From positions 124,001 through 188,000 of the forward strand of contig NZ_SGWZ01000003.1 in assembly GCF_004216755.1 (NCBI RefSeq): a stretch of DNA of 64,000 nucleotides, read 5' to 3'. This DNA is from Kerstersia gyiorum (GTDB lineage: Bacteria; Pseudomonadota; Gammaproteobacteria; Burkholderiales; Burkholderiaceae_B). The translations under genes were made by a program, and so were the position numbers. Numbering within the stretch: position 1 is the first letter of the stretch; each line of letters opens with the position of its first letter. The notes beneath the pieces are model-generated. The model was given only the letters and a program-made list of their open reading frames with translations. It did no database searches and was not told the origin of the DNA. Shown in pieces: positions 9,298 through 17,502 of this stretch.

Positions 9298-9898
9298 CCC
9301 ACATACTGATATCGAAGTTCTTCATCCAGATGGGCAATGGCTAAATATGGAAGACATCCCCGTCCTGACACACCATACAAAACAAAATTGGAAGTCGGTC
9401 GACTTCGGAATGCCCGTTGAGCGTTACCCTGAGTACTGGGCAGTGAAACAACGATCCAATGGTGAGCAGATAGTATTGATACGCCAGCCTTATAGGGTGG
9501 GCCGTTGTCACATTGAATGCAACGATGAGCACGCACAAATAATTCTACATATTTTGCGTGAGTGTGCATTTTCATCCCGCAACATTTCTCGCACACGCTG
9601 GTTTTATGCGCATGAATCAGGAGATTATATTGTTTCGGAAGAACTTCAACCCGTAATACGGAGAGGATTGAAGGGATACCTCAAAAAATTAATAGCTCGA
9701 TGGAACACAAATATGCTCCACTGCGATTGGAACGTCAGCTTGCCAAAGTCCGGCTCCTTTTGTAGGGACTCACAGACGGATGAGCTCTACAAGGAATTCA
9801 GCCTCGCTGGGCTGCTTTTGCGCGGTGAGCGGTGGACATACGTAGATTCGCCATGCGCCCTTCCCTCCCTTCGGCCCATCCAGAGCGTCGGCAATTAA
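9245..9898 (+). CDS. Hypothetical protein, probably a truncated gene fused to island left end
   Basis: A 217-residue frame. The first 16 or so residues (MIRKRFRSTNRPAEPIG) are translated from the island left-end repeat; the same peptide can be read at 13800. The unique part (IPHTDIEVLHPDGQWLN onward) has lower GC. It contains no motif I recognise, and no signal peptide or membrane segment. It may be the C-terminal part of a gene cut by recombination, or a gene starting internally at MEDIPVLTHH (residue 40). No good ribosome-binding site supports the ATG at 9245. Confidence 0.4.
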   Translation: MIRKRFRSTNRPAEPIGIPHTDIEVLHPDGQWLNMEDIPVLTHHTKQNWKSVDFGMPVERYPEYWAVKQRSNGEQIVLIRQPYRVGRCHIECNDEHAQIILHILRECAFSSRNISRTRWFYAHESGDYIVSEELQPVIRRGLKGYLKKLIARWNTNMLHCDWNVSLPKSGSFCRDSQTDELYKEFSLAGLLLRGERWTYVDSPCALPSLRPIQSVGN

Positions 9899-9969
9899 TG
9901 CACCAGTTGTTAGTCAGTTGTGCTAACATAGCCAACAAATAGCAATTTCATCATACATCGGAGGTTCCC

Positions 9970-10248
9970 ATGACCACTACCACCATGCGTTCCGGGCGTA
10001 TCGGTTTCCGGGTACTTCCGCAGCAAGAAGCCGTGCTGCGGCGCGCCGCCGAAGCCAGCCACAAGTCATTGACCGACTTCATTCTCGAGAGCGCTTACCA
10101 GGCTGCCGAGCAGACCCTGCTGGATCAGCGCCTGTTCCTGGTGTCGGGCAGCCAATCGCAAGCCCTGCTGGATCTGCTCGACCGCCCCGCGCAGGTCAAT
10201 GAAGGTCTTCGAAACCTGTTCTCCCGCCCCGCGCCGTGGGATCGCTAA
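9970..10248 (+). CDS. DUF1778 antitoxin (TacA-like), copy 1
   Basis: 92 residues with a ribbon-helix-helix N-terminus (RIGFRVLPQQEAVLRRAAEA) and the DUF1778 signature KSLTDFILESAYQAAEQ. GGAGG lies 8 bases before the ATG. It overlaps the following acetyltransferase gene by 13 bases, the usual arrangement of TacA-TacT/AtaR-AtaT pairs. The antitoxin binds and neutralises the acetyltransferase and represses the operon. A near-identical copy lies at 52408-52686 and an orphan relative at 15692-15970. Confidence 0.9.
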   Translation: MTTTTMRSGRIGFRVLPQQEAVLRRAAEASHKSLTDFILESAYQAAEQTLLDQRLFLVSGSQSQALLDLLDRPAQVNEGLRNLFSRPAPWDR

Positions 10249-10760
10249 TACATCTGACAGCGCCGCAGGCGCTGGATGCCAGCCATATCCTCGACGAGTT
10301 CGATTGCGGCAAGGACAGCATGAACGAATGGTTAATTCGTCATGCTCGCCAAGCACAAGCCAGCGGCTCCGCCAAGACGTATGTGGTCGCGCCCAACCAG
10401 GATCCGCGTGTCGTTGGCTACTACAGCCTCACCGTGGGTCAAATCGACACGCTGGAAGCGCCCGAACGAGTGCGCCGTGGCATGGGCAGCTACCCCATCC
10501 CCGTGGTCATTCTGGCGCGGCTGGCAGTCGCCCGGCAATTGCATGGACAGGGTCTGGGCATTGGTCTGCTGCAAGACGCGATCCGTCGCACCGTGGCGAT
10601 TTCCGAACAGGCTGGCGTGCGGGCCTTGTTAACGCATCCTATCGACGCAGAGGCTGAACAGTTCTACCTACGCTTCGGCTTCGAAGCCTCTCCTGTGCGG
10701 GAACAACAACTGCTGCTTCTGCTCAAGGATGCACGCAAATTGCTGCTGACCAAGCCTTGA
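10236..10760 (+). CDS. GNAT acetyltransferase toxin (TacT-like), copy 1
   Basis: 174 residues. GNAT motifs are visible: the acetyl-CoA-binding segment LARLAVARQLHGQGLG and the late FYLRFGFEASP. In this family the enzyme acetylates the amino group of aminoacyl-tRNAs and stops translation. The length and the overlap with its DUF1778 partner are typical. Copy 2 at 52674-53198 differs at only a few residues (for example RHARQ versus RHASQ, APNQD versus AHNRD), so the two modules share a recent origin although they sit in different islands. Confidence 0.9.
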   Translation: MGSLIHLTAPQALDASHILDEFDCGKDSMNEWLIRHARQAQASGSAKTYVVAPNQDPRVVGYYSLTVGQIDTLEAPERVRRGMGSYPIPVVILARLAVARQLHGQGLGIGLLQDAIRRTVAISEQAGVRALLTHPIDAEAEQFYLRFGFEASPVREQQLLLLLKDARKLLLTKP

Positions 10761-10968
10761 AGTATGCACCCTATTCAACCAAATCGACACAGCACTTGCG
10801 AAGCACCGGATCGCTGAATATAGTTTCTCTCGATTGAGGGCCATGAAATAATAGTACATGTAAACTCACTTCAGCTTATGGTCAATTCAATTCCTCTGGC
10901 AATTTTGAGGAAATTGAAAAATAAATCATCAACCCATCCCTAAGACTGAGCGCGCAACGCACAAAATC

Positions 10969-11346
10969 ATGAATAATTGCATAAGACAAGAATACCTTGT
11001 CACTAAAAAATATTACATTACACATATGATTTTTGGATGGCTCGGGGGGGCCGCGATAACATATCCATTCTGGAACAGTGATTTTGCATACAAAAAGATT
11101 GTTTTTGCCATTGCTATTTTTGGAATAATTTTTTACCCAGTTGCAAAATGGATAGTTGAGCGAGTTACATTAAGCATTACAAAAAAGGAATTCTGGTCTA
11201 ATGCATCATTCAGTCGCTCAGCAAGAATATCTGGGTTGTTGGGTGCGTATTGGGGGACCATATTTATCCTAACCGCCCCCATTCTTATCATATTTACCTT
11301 AGCTTTTCTTATCAAGAAAGCATTCAGTCAGGGCAAGGCATCTTAG
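10969..11346 (+). CDS. Probable colicin-type immunity protein (inner membrane)
   Basis: 125 residues, AT-rich, with three hydrophobic segments: around residues 14-36 (ITHMIFGWLGGAAITYPFW), 44-63 (IVFAIAIFGIIFYPVAKWI) and 90-116 (LLGAYWGTIFILTAPILIIF). It is convergent with the pore-forming gene at 11343-12266 and the two ends overlap by 4 bases. Immunity genes of pore-forming colicins are small multi-span membrane proteins encoded on the opposite strand in exactly this position. The function is inferred from topology and context; the sequence alone is not diagnostic. Confidence 0.7.
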   Translation: MNNCIRQEYLVTKKYYITHMIFGWLGGAAITYPFWNSDFAYKKIVFAIAIFGIIFYPVAKWIVERVTLSITKKEFWSNASFSRSARISGLLGAYWGTIFILTAPILIIFTLAFLIKKAFSQGKAS

Positions 11347-12266
11347 ATTCCGACGAGACCAATGGCTTCTTCTATCCATTCATCATCAATGAGAGCACCA
11401 AGACTTGCCATGATCAACGAATAGCCTAAAATCCCAACAGGAGTACCCAGTAGCACACTGAATGCCAGCCCAGCAACCGTTGTCGCACCCAAACCAGCGG
11501 CAATAGATCCGGTTTTAATGAAGAATGGTCGCCAGTTATCGGTTTTTACAGCATTCGCCAACTCACTTAGCCAATCGACAAAATCAATAGCCCCGCTAGT
11601 ATAACCAAGACCCTTACTGAATTTTTTAAAATTATTTGCGATATCACCGGCCTCAATAGATTCCAATGCCGTTGCAATGGCGTCGCGGTCTTTCCTATTG
11701 ATTTTTTTGTTAATATCTTTTCTATATTTTTCGTAAGCCTTCAGGGCATCATCGACATTTCGTACATTCTTACCTTGAGTCTTGTCCGCCAACGATTTTG
11801 ACAAGTGCTCAGCTTTTTCTCCATATTTTTCGAATGTTTCCTTATGGAAATCTGCAGCAAACTTCACTGACTCTTTAATTTCTTCTTTATCTGCATTTAT
11901 TTTTTCCAGTTCTTCATTTTTTTTTGCGTCGTACATGTGCAAGGCAGCATATTTTATTTTAAATATACGACGCAATTTATCAAAAGCCCCATCTCGGTAG
12001 GCACCAACTACATCCTGGTACGACTTTTCCTTCTTCCAGTGTGGACAATTTATTTCTCCGCAAACAGCACAAATATTATTTGCAATGAGATTCAGGATAT
12101 CATCGCCCGGCATCTGTTCCGCGACAATTTCCTGCGTCGGCATTAAGTGGACACCACGATCGGAAAAGGGGCGTCCGTTTTCCCAATATTTTATTAACCT
12201 ATAGTCGTATTTGTCGTTGCTCATATTTCTAAAAATCATCTTAATGGTCGATTTATTATCATACAT
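11343..12266 (-). CDS. Colicin-like pore-forming protein
   Basis: Up to 307 residues; an internal start at MSNDKYDYR (12224) is also possible, and neither has a strong ribosome-binding site. The last 140 or so residues match the pore-forming domain of colicins A/N/Ia/E1. Landmarks are INRKDRDAIATALESI, KKFSKGLGYTSGAIDFVDWL, TDNWRPFF, and the hydrophobic hairpin from IAAGLGATTVAGLAF through LGTPVGILGYSLIMASLGAL. The middle (about 100-180) is a charged helical stretch. The N-terminus has a CAVCGEINCPHW cysteine cluster. There is no recognisable receptor-binding region and it is shorter than classical colicins. Either it is a truncated bacteriocin or it is delivered another way. The 250 bases upstream (12267-12523) hold no gene or obvious LexA box. 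Confidence 0.8.
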   Translation of the reverse strand: MYDNKSTIKMIFRNMSNDKYDYRLIKYWENGRPFSDRGVHLMPTQEIVAEQMPGDDILNLIANNICAVCGEINCPHWKKEKSYQDVVGAYRDGAFDKLRRIFKIKYAALHMYDAKKNEELEKINADKEEIKESVKFAADFHKETFEKYGEKAEHLSKSLADKTQGKNVRNVDDALKAYEKYRKDINKKINRKDRDAIATALESIEAGDIANNFKKFSKGLGYTSGAIDFVDWLSELANAVKTDNWRPFFIKTGSIAAGLGATTVAGLAFSVLLGTPVGILGYSLIMASLGALIDDEWIEEAIGLVGI

Positions 12267-12523
12267 TCCGAATCAATCTTTATCGTTAATAGCATCCTCG
12301 TTTCCGTGACAAGATAAAATAATTCAAATACAGCCTTGCTAACAAAGCGGTCAGAAACAGGTGTACATTTTTGATGTTGGCACAACGTACCATCAAATGC
12401 TCCAGCATATCCGTACGTGGAGGTAGCCATCTAATACCCTGCATTCCTGCTCCTTGCGAACAGCTCAACTCCGATAAATTACTATAATATCATATAACAA
12501 TCATTCTCATTTTCGTAAGAATT

Positions 12524-13535
12524 ATGCGGATGAGTAATAACTTGTTGGCTATGGATCCTGGTGAGCAGGTGGTGGCAGCCTCGGAACTGGCCGATGCACT
12601 CAAGCAGATCCGGGAGCATCAACGGATGCTGGGCAAAAAGACCATGGAGAACGAAAATCTGCGCGAAGCGATGGAGTATGGCCGCTTAAAAAAGTGGATT
12701 GCGCGCTCGAATATGGCAGTACGTTTGGCGAGGTCGCAGGATTGGCGTGATGGCCGCAAGGTCCGCACGCCCCGGGACAGTGGACTGGTTGAGGAAATCC
12801 AGCGGCATATCGGTCAGCTTCCCTGCTACGGCTATCGCCGAGTCTGAGCGCTGGTGCGTCGGAGCCGTGCACTGGATGATGCAGCGCCGGTCAACGCTAA
12901 ACGGGTCTACCGGGTGATGCGAGACCACAGCTTGCTGTTATCGCGCCGCAGGCAGCCTCAAACGCCGGCACGATGATCATGTGGCTGTCCTGAGCAGCAA
13001 CCAGCGCTGGTGCTCTGACGCGTTCGAGTTCCGCTGTGATGATGGCAGCTCCTTGCGGGTGGCCTTTGCTCTGGATTGCTACGACCGCGAGGCGATGAGC
13101 TGGGCGGCAATCACTGCCGGTCACAGCGCCGAAGTGGCACGCGATGTGATGCTGGCCGCGCTAGAACACCGGTTCGGCGGCGCCGACCATGCCCCTTCTT
13201 CGGAGATCGAGTGGCTGACCGATAACGGGTCGGCCTACATCGCTGGCAAAACACGGGCCTTCGTCCAGCAGATCGGCCTGAAACCTGTCACCACGCCAGT
13301 ACGCAGTCCCCAGAGCAATGGCATGGCTGAGAGCTTCGTGAAGACAATCAAGCGTGATTACGTCGCCTTCATGCCCAAACCTGACGTGCCTACGGCACTG
13401 CAGAATCTGGCCATTGCCTTCGAGCATTACAACGAGCAGCCCCCCATAACGCGCTGAAATACCGATCCGCCAAGGAGTTCATACAGCACCAGGAATCATT
13501 AACCCAAGGGTGATCTGGTGTCCGGATTTACGGGG
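12524..13535 (+). mobile_element. IS3-family insertion sequence remnant
   Basis: Degraded orfA-orfB transposase. The orfA end reads LGKKTMENENLREAMEYGRL. The orfB DDE core is visible as NQRWCSDAFEF, WLTDNGSAY and MAESFVKTIKRDY. At least three lesions are present: a TGA after PCYGYRRV at 12845-12847, a frameshift near 12960-12970, and a one-base loss near 13443 that cuts NEQPPHNAL to NEQPPITR. The right terminal sequence is recognisable at about 13518-13542 (tgtccggatttacgggggga). No matching left end occurs before 12524, so the element is also truncated on that side and cannot move by itself. Confidence 0.85.
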
Positions 13536-13609
13536 GGACAAATCCAGGGCCTAGCACTTAGCCTGTATCGCCGTAGTGATCTGCGTTGAACAGTTACTGC
13601 TTTCAGGCT

Positions 13610-13728
13610 GCTCTTGCCAACCGCCCCCAACTAGTACACAATCCAGTCATCCATTAACCGAGGTGCACAAGAAACACCTTTTGAATCAATGGATTGTTCG
13701 GTGGTCGGTTAGCCCGTCTCCCGCTCCA
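13610..13728 (+). repeat. 119-bp island right-end repeat with tRNA-Gly 3' end (att), copy 1
   Basis: Starts gctcttgccaac, includes cagtcatccattaaccgagg and ttgaatcaatggattg, and ends in cgtctcccgctcca (13715-13728). That last stretch is identical to the final 14 bases of the intact tRNA-Gly. The same block recurs at 21083-21202 and 53230-53348. It is read as the right end of an integrated element with its attachment core. Confidence 0.85.
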
Positions 13729-13916
13729 GATTCTAAAAAGCCCAGACTGCGGTCTGGGCTTTTTTTCGTCTGCGTAATTCTCGGTTCATCGAAAGTCGAT
13801 TGATTCGAAAGCGTTTTCGGTCTACGAATCGTCCAGCGGAGCCTATCGGTCTCCACTGTCAACCACCCAACAGTCGTACACGTTTTAGTACACGCAAATA
13901 CGGGGGGGGCGTGCGA
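13729..13916 (+). repeat. Island left-end segment, copy 2
   Basis: Continues from the att core with the terminator, the gattcgaaagcgttttcgg block, and then a paired motif in which TAGTACACG follows a near-identical CGTACACG after three T. The arrangement matches 40258-40375, upstream of the intact integrase. Here it runs directly into the reversed, truncated replication gene at 13917, so the integrase and everything between have been deleted. Confidence 0.8.
13736..13767 (+). terminator. Rho-independent terminator after att copy
   Basis: Perfect stem AAAAGCCCAGAC, loop TGCG, GTCTGGGCTTTT, then a run of T. It is the intact form of the hairpin at 9180-9210. Confidence 0.85.
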
Positions 13917-14732
13917 CGTTTGCAAACCGAGCTGCTGGGCACGCATGCGCAACGCGATAGGCATCTGCCTCAACAAGCTTGAGTCGGCGACAACTTCCGT
14001 GAGAACACTCAGGGCAATCTGGCGCACAGCGGCGCTGGCATGGGCAAAGGATTGCTCCAGCAAATCTGCCCACGTCAGGCCCAGTTCGCTGGCGGTTCGG
14101 ATGGGCAACGGTCCCAAGTGAACGGCGTAGTGATTAGTGGAAAGATGGCCGGTCAGCGGGTTGCGAACATGGGCATCAATGTGAATCCAGCGAGTCAGGC
14201 GCAACACCGTCAAGGTACGTGCCACCGTCTCACGGGAAGCCTGTGGGTTATCGGGCACGCAGGCCAAGAACTGGCGCAGTTGCATATAGCTGATTCCCGT
14301 GACATTTCCGTCCGCATTCGCACTGGCGTGAAGCACCATCCAGGCGTTACGCTCCAGGGGCATCAGCCGTTTGTCGAGCAACAAAGCAGTGGGAACGGCA
14401 GGCAACAAAAGAATATCGTCAGGGGTGTTGCTCCTGGCAGCAACTTGGGTACGGGAAATCATCATGGCGTTGTCTTTCAGAGATTGCAGCCCATGGCCGG
14501 ACAAATTCATGACAACCGATCCAGCACTGCGCAGCAACAAACCATCCAAACTTCGACGCAACCGTATTCATGGGTACACCGTTTCAGGTAACAACTCGAT
14601 TGGTGCGAAAGGTGTGTTGTTTTCCCAATGCGATGGCTCGTATTTTTGACATTTGGAAGGTAGATGGAACCCCATATCGACAAAGTAAGGATATTTCCTT
14701 ACAATACAGACATCCTTACCAGGAGTGCCACC

Positions 14733-15050
14733 ATGCCTGCCATTCTCGAAGTTGCCACATTGACCTCCAAAGGTCAGATCACACTGCCCAAGTCCATCCG
14801 GCAAGCCTTGGGGGCCGATACTGGGAGCAAACTCTCGTTCGAGCTTCGAGGTACTGAGGTGGTGGTCACTCGTGCCGATGCCGAACATGAAGATCCGGCC
14901 ATCGGTGCGTTCTTGACTCTGTTAGCGCGAGATATAGAAGCGGGTCGCAACGTTCGTGGCCTGCCCGACGATCTGGCTCGCACGATGCTGGAACACGCAG
15001 GCCACAAGGTGAAGTTGAACGAAGACTTCGACGAGGACGTGGAAATCTGA
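14733..15050 (+). CDS. prlF: PrlF (SohA)-family antitoxin
   Basis: 105 residues from the ATG at 14733, chosen because AGGAG lies 8 bases upstream; a longer in-frame start at 14664 is not supported. The N-terminal swapped-hairpin AbrB-like fold shows LTSKGQITLPKSIRQALG. The acidic tail (LNEDFDEDVEI) is typical of PrlF. It neutralises YhaV and autoregulates the operon. The stop overlaps the toxin start (TGATG). Confidence 0.92.
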   Translation: MPAILEVATLTSKGQITLPKSIRQALGADTGSKLSFELRGTEVVVTRADAEHEDPAIGAFLTLLARDIEAGRNVRGLPDDLARTMLEHAGHKVKLNEDFDEDVEI

Positions 15051-15508
15051 TGCGGCAGCATGGCTGGACACTGCTGTTCCACGACAACCTGATCGAACAG
15101 ATGGTGAAGTTGCGCGCAGCGGTACTGCGCGCACAGGAGAAGGACCCGGAGAACTTCGAGTCCAACGCCAACGTCAAGTTCTTCCGGGCCTTGGTCCAGT
15201 TGCTCTTGGATGTGGTGCCAAGCGACCCGGCACGCGACGAATACCGCCAAGGCAATACCATGGGGCCAGCCTACCGCCATTGGCGGCGGGCCAAGCTCGG
15301 CAAGCGGTACCGGCTGTTCTTCCGGTATGACTCCAAGGCGCGGATCATTGTCTATGCATGGATCAATGATGAACAGACCCTAAGGTCGTCAGGCAGCAAG
15401 TCTGATCCGTATGCAGTCTTCGAAAAGATGCTTGGACGAGGTAATCCGCCAGATGGATGGGATGCCTTGGTTAAAGCAAGCAAGACCGCGTGGGGCGAGT
15501 CGGAGTAG
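15050..15508 (+). CDS. yhaV: YhaV-family RNase toxin
   Basis: 152 residues, the normal size for YhaV, a RelE-fold ribosome-associated ribonuclease. Recognisable segments are WTLLFHDNLIEQMVKLRAAV, GNTMGPAYRHWRRAKLGKRYR and LFFRYDSKARIIVYAWINDE. It is translationally coupled to prlF. All visible regions are intact, unlike the ghost at 8856-8975. Confidence 0.92.
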   Translation: MRQHGWTLLFHDNLIEQMVKLRAAVLRAQEKDPENFESNANVKFFRALVQLLLDVVPSDPARDEYRQGNTMGPAYRHWRRAKLGKRYRLFFRYDSKARIIVYAWINDEQTLRSSGSKSDPYAVFEKMLGRGNPPDGWDALVKASKTAWGESE

Positions 15509-15691
15509 AAATTCATATAGCGCCATCCATTCAGCCAAAGGCTGCTCAGCATCGGATAATCTGCCATTCTGCGCGATCACATTTTCCCCACCGTCCACGG
15601 ATTGACGGCCAGCCATCCAAGCGAGGATGTGTGGCTCATTGATGCCGACATAACCAACGAATAGCAATTTCATCAAATAGTGGAAGTTCCC

Positions 15692-15970
15692 ATGACCACG
15701 ACAACAATGCGTTCCCGGCGCATCAGTTTCCGGGTACGTCCACAGCAAGAAGCCATGCTACGCCGCGCCGCCAAAGCCTCTCATAAATCCTTGACCGACT
15801 TCATTCTCGACAGCGCCTATCGTGCGGCCGAACAGACCTTGCTCGATCAGCGCCTATTCCTGGTTGCGGGTAGCCAATCGCAAACTCTGCTGGATTTGCT
15901 CGACCGACCAGCGCAGGTCAATGAAGGCCTTCAAAACCTGTTCTCCCACCCTGCCCCGTGGGGCCGCTAA
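15692..15970 (+). CDS. Orphan DUF1778 antitoxin
   Basis: 92 residues from the ATG at 15692, aligned with the starts of the two complete pairs; the ATG four codons earlier has no support. The N-terminus RISFRVRPQQEAMLRRAAKA and the segment KSLTDFILDSAYRAAEQ mark it as a TacA relative. It is clearly diverged from the copies at 9970 and 52408. Its toxin gene survives only as about 50 bases. It could still bind DNA or counter toxins from the related pairs. Confidence 0.85.
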   Translation: MTTTTMRSRRISFRVRPQQEAMLRRAAKASHKSLTDFILDSAYRAAEQTLLDQRLFLVAGSQSQTLLDLLDRPAQVNEGLQNLFSHPAPWGR

Positions 15971-16021
15971 TAGTCCCCCAGGCGCTGGATACCGACAATC
16001 TCTTTGGCGCGTTCGATTGCA
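15971..16021 (+). pseudogene. 5' stub of a TacT-like acetyltransferase gene
   Basis: After the orphan antitoxin stop, one frame reads PQALDTDNLFGAFDCSS. The intact toxins have PQALDASHILDEFDCGK at the same point. Homology ends at about 16021, where the vapBC-like module begins. The toxin was therefore removed at the join with the next module. Confidence 0.7.
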
Positions 16022-16085
16022 GCAGTTGCTTGTTTTTTTGATACGGAAGATATACATTAATTCCGTATATCCAAAGGAGATCACT

Positions 16086-16319
16086 ATGCAAGTAGCAAAA
16101 TGGGGCAACAGCCTTGCCGTGCGCCTGCCCGCTACCCTGGTCGAAGCACTGGAGCTGCGTGAAGGCGACGATATCGAAATCGTCGTGGACGACGCACGTA
16201 CCTTCGCCGTGCGCAAGAAACCGGGCGCAGAAGCCTTGCTGGCGCGCCTGCGAGCCTTCCGTGGCAAGCTGCCGGCAGACTTCAAGTTCAGCAGGGACGA
16301 AGCCAATGCCCGTGACTAA
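16086..16319 (+). CDS. VapB/MazE-like AbrB-type antitoxin
   Basis: 77 residues from the ATG at 16086, preceded by AAAGGAGA at the right spacing. The SpoVT/AbrB fold is evident from QVAKWGNSLAVRLPATLVEA and LREGDDIEIVV. The C-terminal part (LRAFRGKLPADFKFSRDE) is the toxin-binding tail. The last 14 bases overlap the PIN toxin gene. It is expected to repress its own operon and block the PIN active site. Confidence 0.9.
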   Translation: MQVAKWGNSLAVRLPATLVEALELREGDDIEIVVDDARTFAVRKKPGAEALLARLRAFRGKLPADFKFSRDEANARD

Positions 16320-16722
16320 GCAAAAGAGCTTTCTCGACAGCAATGTCGTGCTCTACCTGCTGTCAGGCGACGCAAGCAAGGCGGATCGGGCCGAGGCCTT
16401 GCTGAAAACCAGCCCGCTCATCAGCGTGCAAGTTCTCAATGAGGTGACGCACGTCTGCGTGCGCAAGCTCAAAATGAGCTGGGACGAGATCAGGCAATTT
16501 CTTGAACTGGTGCGCAGCTTCTGCAAGGTGGTGCCGCTGACAGAGAAAATACACGACCGCGCCAGGTGGATAGCTGAACATCATCAGCTGTCGTTCTACG
16601 ACTCGTGCATCGTGGCTGCTGCCGCCGGTTCCAGTTGCCTGACGCTATACAGCGAAGACATGAATCACGGCCAGACCTTTGAAGAAAACGTGACGATCCA
16701 GAATCCGTTCATTGACCAATGA
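16306..16722 (+). CDS. VapC-like PIN-domain ribonuclease toxin
   Basis: 138 residues from MPVTKQKSFLDSN. PIN acidic residues are present in FLDSNVVLY (Asp), VLNEVTH (Glu), SFYDSCIVAAA (Asp) and YSEDMNHG (Asp). Enzymes of this family cut tRNA or rRNA. It is coupled to the AbrB-type antitoxin by a 14-base overlap. A stray copy of its 3' end lies at 21011-21075. Its last codons overlap the ATG of the next gene. Confidence 0.9.
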   Translation: MPVTKQKSFLDSNVVLYLLSGDASKADRAEALLKTSPLISVQVLNEVTHVCVRKLKMSWDEIRQFLELVRSFCKVVPLTEKIHDRARWIAEHHQLSFYDSCIVAAAAGSSCLTLYSEDMNHGQTFEENVTIQNPFIDQ

Positions 16723-17321
16723 TCGCTGCTTTCACACCACCCTTGCCAACCTCCCCCAGTTGGAGTCCCTCTGTAGCCACGGCTCTTCCGTCCATCAATA
16801 CAGGGGAAGCCCGGTTCGTCCACGTCGATATTGCCAATCAACTCCTTCGATATGTCGAAAAAGGAAAGGTCGTTTGCACCTATCCGGTATCCACTGGTGC
16901 TAGAGGCGGTGGATGCGAGTTCGGCAGTTATAAGACACCGATCGGCTTACACAGAATCAAGATGAAAATCGGAGATGGCCAACCCGTCGGTACAGTTTTT
17001 TTCAGTCGTCGCGTGACAGGCGAGATATACCCAAAAGAGATTCACGATGCCACGCCAGATCGTGACTGGATTTTGACCCGCATACTTTGGTTGGATGGCC
17101 TCGAAAGGAATCGGAACCGCAGCGGGAATGTGGACACGCTACGCCGATATATCTACATTCATGGAACGCCAGACGAAGGCATGCTCCGCCCCCCGTCTTC
17201 ACATGGATGCATTCGAATGTATAACACCGATATCGTAGAGCTATTCTCGCTCGTCTCAGTAGGGACCCAGGTGCTAATCGATACAGATATGACTATATTG
17301 CATGAGCGGGATTTGGCATAA
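16719..17321 (+). CDS. L,D-transpeptidase (YkuD) domain protein
   Basis: 200 residues. The YkuD catalytic region is clear: YIYIHGTPDE, then SSHGCIRMYNTD, holding the conserved His and the Ser-His-Gly-Cys motif with the nucleophilic Cys. The first 30 residues (MIAAFTPPLPTSPSWSPSV) are not a convincing signal peptide. They are partly translated from sequence resembling the start of the 119-bp island repeat, so the real start may be downstream. Such enzymes form 3-3 crosslinks in peptidoglycan or attach proteins to it, in the periplasm. A cell-wall enzyme among TA genes is unexpected. Confidence 0.75.
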   Translation: MIAAFTPPLPTSPSWSPSVATALPSINTGEARFVHVDIANQLLRYVEKGKVVCTYPVSTGARGGGCEFGSYKTPIGLHRIKMKIGDGQPVGTVFFSRRVTGEIYPKEIHDATPDRDWILTRILWLDGLERNRNRSGNVDTLRRYIYIHGTPDEGMLRPPSSHGCIRMYNTDIVELFSLVSVGTQVLIDTDMTILHERDLA

Positions 17322-17400
17322 ACATGCGCAGTAAAGAATGGTCACCACCAACTAAGCAGATCACTATGTTGATGGATGATTATTGACTCGACAGGAGTTA

Positions 17401-17502
17401 TTATTTGTCTCTTGAACCGTCCGGGAGTTGGTCGAAGGCGAAAGCCCTATTATCAGGAACAAAGTCTTCCTGCGCGATGGCAGATAGTCGATACCGCATC
17501 AT
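17401..17502 (-). pseudogene. ParE-like toxin, 5' remnant
   Basis: The 33-codon frame starts within the ParD stop (TAATG). It reads MMRYRLSAIAQEDF, the usual beginning of ParE/RelE-fold toxins, then diverges (VPDNRAFAFDQLPDGSR) to a TAA at 17401-17403. The remaining two thirds of the toxin is absent. Confidence 0.65.

Larger units (their letters stand above)
13686..14465 (-). pseudogene. STY4528-like island replication protein, C-terminally truncated and chimeric
   Basis: Residues from MMISRTQVAARSNTPDDI to RMRAQQLGLQT are almost identical to the intact copy at 48152-49273 (shared: ALLLDKRLMPLERNAWMVLH, RETVARTLTVLRLTRWIHID). At 13917 the homology ends. The frame continues through the island left-end repeat for 77 meaningless residues (CTKTCTTVGWLTVETDRLRW and so on). 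A deletion has fused the middle of this gene to the left end of an element. About half the protein is lost, so function is unlikely. STY4528-family proteins are known from integrative elements and are assigned to replication or maintenance. Confidence 0.8.

Noticed and set aside
12495..12515. Fur-box-like aatcattctcatttt before the IS3 remnant
   Set aside because: No iron gene is adjacent and the site precedes a truncated transposase; probably chance in AT-rich DNA.
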